This document shows, one piece after another, positions 60,236 through 64,000 of a stretch of DNA of 64,000 nt. Each line of letters begins with the position of its first letter. Positions within the stretch are counted from its first letter, which is position 1. The position numbers and the translations under genes are program-made. The notes under the pieces were generated by a model that searched no databases, was not told where the DNA came from, and was given only the letters and a program-made list of their open reading frames with translations. The stretch comes from Varroa destructor (lineage: Eukaryota > Arthropoda > Arachnida > Mesostigmata > Varroidae): NCBI RefSeq assembly GCF_002443255.2, contig NW_019211457.1:43795119-43859118 (forward strand). Direction: 5' to 3'.

Positions 60236-60709
60236 TTAATAGGTAGAAAACGTCAGCGGTTTGGATACCGTAGAGAAGAAGGTTGACCACTCTCTGTTAT
60301 TTACCCTTTTGAAGTCCTCCTGTACTTTCGACCAGCTTGCGACCGGGTTATGCTTCGATGTAAGCGTACAGTTTCTAGATGTGCTAAGAAGCATGTACTC
60401 TGACTCTCGGTATTGGTCCTGACCTTCCTTACTTGAAACAACAAAAAAAAAAACAATGAAAGAAAGACAAAAACGCGTCACTGAAGAAAGCCATGTCCGT
60501 CTTTTTGTTGCGTTGCCATTATCCGCCGCCGTAGCTGTACGACTACTATCGGCGCTAGCTGCCGTAAAGAGCTGCAGCGGAGCTTCGCTTCTCAGTTTTA
60601 TAAATCTGCTTGCAAATTTGTAGGGCACCGCATCACTCTCGTGTTCGGTCAAGCAGAAAAGCGTGTACTGGAGCACAACGTGTTTGTAAAAGTTTGTTCT
60701 TTTTTCCAA
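60236..60709 (-). CDS. Orphan ORF of 157 codons, minus strand
   Basis: The frame has a more protein-like composition than most here (for example VPYKFASRFIKLRSEAPLQL and SWSKVQEDFKRVNNREW). It holds one hydrophobic stretch (FCLSFIVFFFVVSS) at about residues 82-95. That stretch is written by a T-rich tract that could equally be an intron polypyrimidine tract ending in TTTCAAG. There is no ATG at the 5' end. An ATTAAA overlaps the stop codon and could serve as a poly(A) signal. No domain is recognised. At this length, chance frames are expected in 64 kb. Confidence 0.14.
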   Translation of the reverse strand: MEKRTNFYKHVVLQYTLFCLTEHESDAVPYKFASRFIKLRSEAPLQLFTAASADSSRTATAADNGNATKRRTWLSSVTRFCLSFIVFFFVVSSKEGQDQYRESEYMLLSTSRNCTLTSKHNPVASWSKVQEDFKRVNNREWSTFFSTVSKPLTFSTY

Positions 60710-60976
60710 CCAGTTTCCTATGAGGCCACCCCATTTCCGGTAAGGCTGAATTCGATCTTTGAGCGCGTCATCCAGATATTTACATGAAACGACGCTAAAA
60801 GGAGAAATATAATACTGGCGTCTGCTTTCTGATATCTACGTACGTAATACTTAAAATTCTAAACACAACCGGAAATTCGATGTTCGGCTGTCCACAAGAG
60901 ACATATCTTCACTATAGTTTAGACAGGAGCAACAACATCTAAGCGAGGGTAGCGGTCCAATCTCTCGTGAGAACCT
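60710..60976. other. Short unannotated spacer
   Basis: Nothing recognised. Confidence 0.5.
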
Positions 60977-61060
60977 AGTAGCTAACATGTTGTCTGCTAA
61001 TGTTGGGGACACGTGGTGATCCAGGTTTGAGAAAAGTGTTTAACGGCGGTGCTGGGCGTA
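60977..61060 (+). repeat. tRNA-derived SINE-like copy with internal deletion
   Basis: The A-box start TAGCTAA (60979-60985) is kept, but the AGTGGGT part is lost. ACACGTGGTGATCCAGGTTTG (61010-61030) matches the B-box region of the copies at 28.8 kb (GTGATCTAGGTTCG) and 2.9 kb (ACACGTGACGTGG). GTGCTGGGCG downstream parallels GTGCTGGAAG beyond the 28.8 kb copy. Confidence 0.45.
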
Positions 61061-62316
61061 AAACTCGAAACATTTAGAGGTCCAATCAGATGACGTAGTT
61101 ATACTGCGCCCACATAATGACAAGCTTTAAGATCAATGTTTCAAGACCCTTTCGTATAGACACGAAACAAAGCTGACAACGGCAGACGGTACTAGAAGCT
61201 CAGTCACTTCAGATCATCATAGAATGACTGTAAAACGGAAGAATAGAGTACTTCGTCAAGGCTTAATATTCTATATATTATGAATATTTCATATAGGTGT
61301 CATGCAATTTCAACCACAGATAGAAAATGAAGCAAGATCTGATTGATTTTTATAGAACATTCCAGCGTAAGGTTTTCTAGAGCGAACCCTTTAACGTATT
61401 CTCATTTGTCACAAGCCAAAGTCACTCCAGCTACTATAAATGATTTTGTGAGAGGGGCGAACAATATGTGACGGCTGCTGTTACTTCCGCTGGCGCCGGT
61501 CGCAGTTTAAACAAAACACGTCACCCACGCAATAGAGGGCCGGCTCGTTCAGTACCGCGTTTCGCCTTGTACTCCTTTGTCAGTTTGCGTAATTTCGCTG
61601 CTTGTCTCTGGCGGCTTTTTTTCCTTTTCACATAGATAGTGATTACCGCAGCGGTTAGAGTAATGGTGCTAGTAATTGTGGTAGTATAGGTAATAACTGC
61701 GGCACCATTGTGGCAGCCTTGTTGAAATATGGAGGCCCTGTAATTTTCAAACGAACCGATAGACCACGCACGACTAGCGTTTGTGACTCGCGTGCTACAG
61801 GCTGGTACAGTTTCGGCCTCCTAAGCGACGCCATGTTTGTAACAGGTATCAACTATTTTTGCAGCGTTTCTCCTGGGGTCCACTCCACTGTGATATGTTC
61901 ATACGACAATAACTGTTAATTCCCAATTCGAAACGTTTACCTCGCCATTCGACGGTCGAATTAACAACGAAGCTAGGGTAGCCTAGTGTTCAGTCAACGA
62001 AAAAAATCGGTTTCCTAGGATAGCAGATATCCATTCTAGTCTGCAGCCTCTATAGTGCTTCTACCTTTTGCTGGCCGAAATAGGCAATTTAGCTACTACA
62101 CGTCGAGGATTGACCTAACAACGTCAACTGAGGTTCTTTCAGCTGCTTATGCCCTTGTCTGTGCGGTATGTTGACAGGTTAGAGGAATTCATTATTGTGA
62201 TTAACTCACATACACGCACCTTCTTTCATGCACGATGGGATTTCGCCTGTTTACGAGGCAGGTACGGTAGTCAGAATAGTGTGCACACTATAGGCGCTTG
62301 AATCAATCGCAGGATT
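61061..62316. other. Unannotated non-coding stretch
   Basis: No gene is recognised. Degenerate triplets lie at about 61645-61710 (GTA/GTG/GCA words). Confidence 0.55.
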
Positions 62317-62784
62317 GTGCTGCATGACATAGCACGTGGGTACGCTCGTAAAGACACAATTTATACATCAAATTTGTATCCGAATCCGAGCTCGTACCTG
62401 AGTCGAGGTAACGAACAGGCACTGCGTTGGTATACATGCGTCTACGAGCTGACAAACGATTACTGTCAACTATTAAGGTATCGCTATCGAACACATGCTA
62501 TTTGCGAACATAAAAACATCTATTCAAGGAGAGAACGTTGGACACAGCAGCCACAGAAGCAGAGGTCTGTCCGCAAGTTTTTTCTCGTCTCCACCTTGAG
62601 TATCTACCGCTACCATAACACTGTCTGCTTTGCCAGGCAACTAGGATCATCAATGCCTAACCGTGGCAATTGGCAGGCCGGTTGTTTGCTTCACAAGTTT
62701 CCTTCGTATTTCATGTTTAACGCTAACGACATTAACATTAATATGTTTATCAACCAGTTACATATGCGACACAGTCCTACATGA
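62317..62784 (+). CDS. Orphan ORF of 155 codons
   Basis: The frame is rich in Tyr, Asn and Arg (for example LLRYRYRTHAICEHKNIYS) and ends with NANDININMFINQ before TGA. It follows an acceptor-like CAATCGCAG at 62303-62311, so it could be an exon and not a full gene; there is no ATG near its start. No domain or membrane segment is seen. Composition differs from the usual Ser/Leu-rich chance frames, but I recognise no family. Confidence 0.13.
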   Translation: MLHDIARGYARKDTIYTSNLYPNPSSYLSRGNEQALRWYTCVYELTNDYCQLLRYRYRTHAICEHKNIYSRRERWTQQPQKQRSVRKFFLVSTLSIYRYHNTVCFARQLGSSMPNRGNWQAGCLLHKFPSYFMFNANDININMFINQLHMRHSPT

Positions 62785-63009
62785 ACTTCGTCGGCTCTTA
62801 GAAGCTAATTACACGAACAGACTGAAGACGGAGGCGGTAAGCACAAGTAGACCTCATATACACATGAGGAGTTCGACATCTGTAACTCTGAGGTAATTCG
62901 ACCTAGCTCTGTACAGCTCGTGCACGACGGGCAGACTTCTCCCAACCTCCTCTGACGCAGGTAGAATTTCGAGAAAGCTTGGCAGCTAAGGAAGTCTGAT
63001 GGCGAAAAC
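62785..63009. other. Short unannotated spacer
   Basis: Nothing recognised. Confidence 0.5.
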
Positions 63010-63029
63010 GGGGGGGGGGGGGGGGGGGG
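63010..63029. repeat. Poly-G run (G20)
   Basis: Twenty G in a row. Such runs can form G-quadruplexes and are often length-variable. Confidence 0.95.
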
Positions 63030-64000
63030 TTGAATAGTGTAAATGAAGTTTGGACATTGGCGAACCGCTCGTGCCGACATGGGTCGTAAAAATTTGCGAG
63101 TGAATTTCTTCGTCGTCCACTTCGAGAAGAACGATTATAGCGAGAGAGGACGTTAGAAAAGATATGACCGACCACGTGGACTATAAATGGCAAAACGCCG
63201 CGCGCTGCATAATGTGCGGAAAAGTAAGGTACACTCTTAGCGCCCACAGTAGATATTATTTACACGGAAACGTCTGTATCTGAGATCGTCATGCGCTAAA
63301 ACTTCGGAACGCAGCAGAACGCCGTCGGATTTTAGCAAAAGAATCCCTGCTAACTGCCGATGTATTTTAAACATGTTAATTCAAGAACTTCAAAACTATG
63401 AAGCGTATATATATTTGTGTCTGAGTGTGTGCATGTGTGAGACGAAGACATGTGAAGAAGACAAAAGCAACATATCTCATTATAATTACTTATTCTTGCC
63501 GAAGACTATGTGCTTGAACCAAATAAGACATCTACCCAATTCTAATATAAGTATTAATATAAGTAAGCTGACCAACGAGGGCTAACGACGTCCATTCTAT
63601 TAAAAAAAAAACACATCCCCGAAAGATTTTTGAATTCTAATAAGTCCCTATAAATTCGTTGATATAACTTCGTGTGATTACGTACATATACGTACACATA
63701 AAAGTGGTATTGTGGGTCGTAAACAATTTTATTGAAGATGTGCATAATAAAAGGAAAAGAAAGCCGGACAACGTACACCTAAGCACTGAGTTTCACGTGT
63801 AGTGCTTCATTTTTACAGGAGTTCAAACTTCGGTCCTAAGCCTAGATCTGTATACGTGCATTCGAGTGAGCAAAGTTCAGACATTGCTTCCCCTAAATGG
63901 TGCCTCCACGATTAATTGCTACCCCACTACTCAACCTACGTTGAATCGAGTTACAGGTTTGAAATGGAACAGCATTTAAAGGCGGGTTACATTGTGAATG
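63030..64000. other. Unannotated non-coding stretch
   Basis: No gene is recognised. The 63.36-63.75 kb part is AT-rich, with a poly-A run at about 63602-63611. Confidence 0.55.

Noticed and set aside
1..64000. CRISPR array, bacterial operon, phage or viral insertion, mitochondrial insertion
   Set aside because: No regularly spaced repeats, no closely packed ORFs with ribosome-binding sites, and no recognisable integrase, reverse transcriptase, capsid or respiratory-chain sequence in any frame I read.

Overview
This is a 64 kb piece of eukaryotic nuclear DNA with no protein-coding gene that I can identify. No open frame is longer than 225 codons, nothing resembles bacterial operon spacing, and I recognise no conserved protein domain. 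The sequence has many (TA)n tracts, runs of 15-20 C or G, scattered tRNA-derived fragments and one 100-N assembly gap. CpG does not look depleted by eye. This fits intergenic or intronic DNA of an invertebrate. A compact-genome arthropod such as a mite is possible, but nothing in the window fixes the taxon.

Layout. From 1 to about 12.6 kb there is non-repetitive DNA with one tRNA-derived fragment on the minus strand (about 2.9 kb). From 12.7 to 16.9 kb there is a GC-richer patch with a perfect 15-bp inverted repeat, a degenerate triplet tract, a C16 run and a tRNA-like sequence. From 17 to 24 kb there are orphan ORFs and, on the minus strand at 23.3-23.8 kb, the most gene-like object of the window: two open exons joined by a GT-AG intron. 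From 27 to 30 kb there is a cluster of four tRNA-like sequences. The gap lies at 31139-31238 inside a TA-rich stretch. From 32.8 to 58.4 kb there are scattered candidate exons on the plus strand (best at 38.4, 54.3 and 58.1 kb) and three strong inverted repeats (48.1, 55.2 and 55.55 kb). From 60 to 64 kb there are two long orphan ORFs, another copy of the tRNA-derived element and a G20 run.

The clearest positive results are the dispersed tRNA-derived (SINE-like) family, with three mutually similar copies on both strands, and the near-perfect hairpins. All CDS entries are candidates drawn from splice-site strength, open frame and amino-acid composition. Purine-rich and degenerate-triplet DNA makes some frames look coding by chance, so their confidences are low. 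No gene symbol is assigned and no pathway can be proposed.
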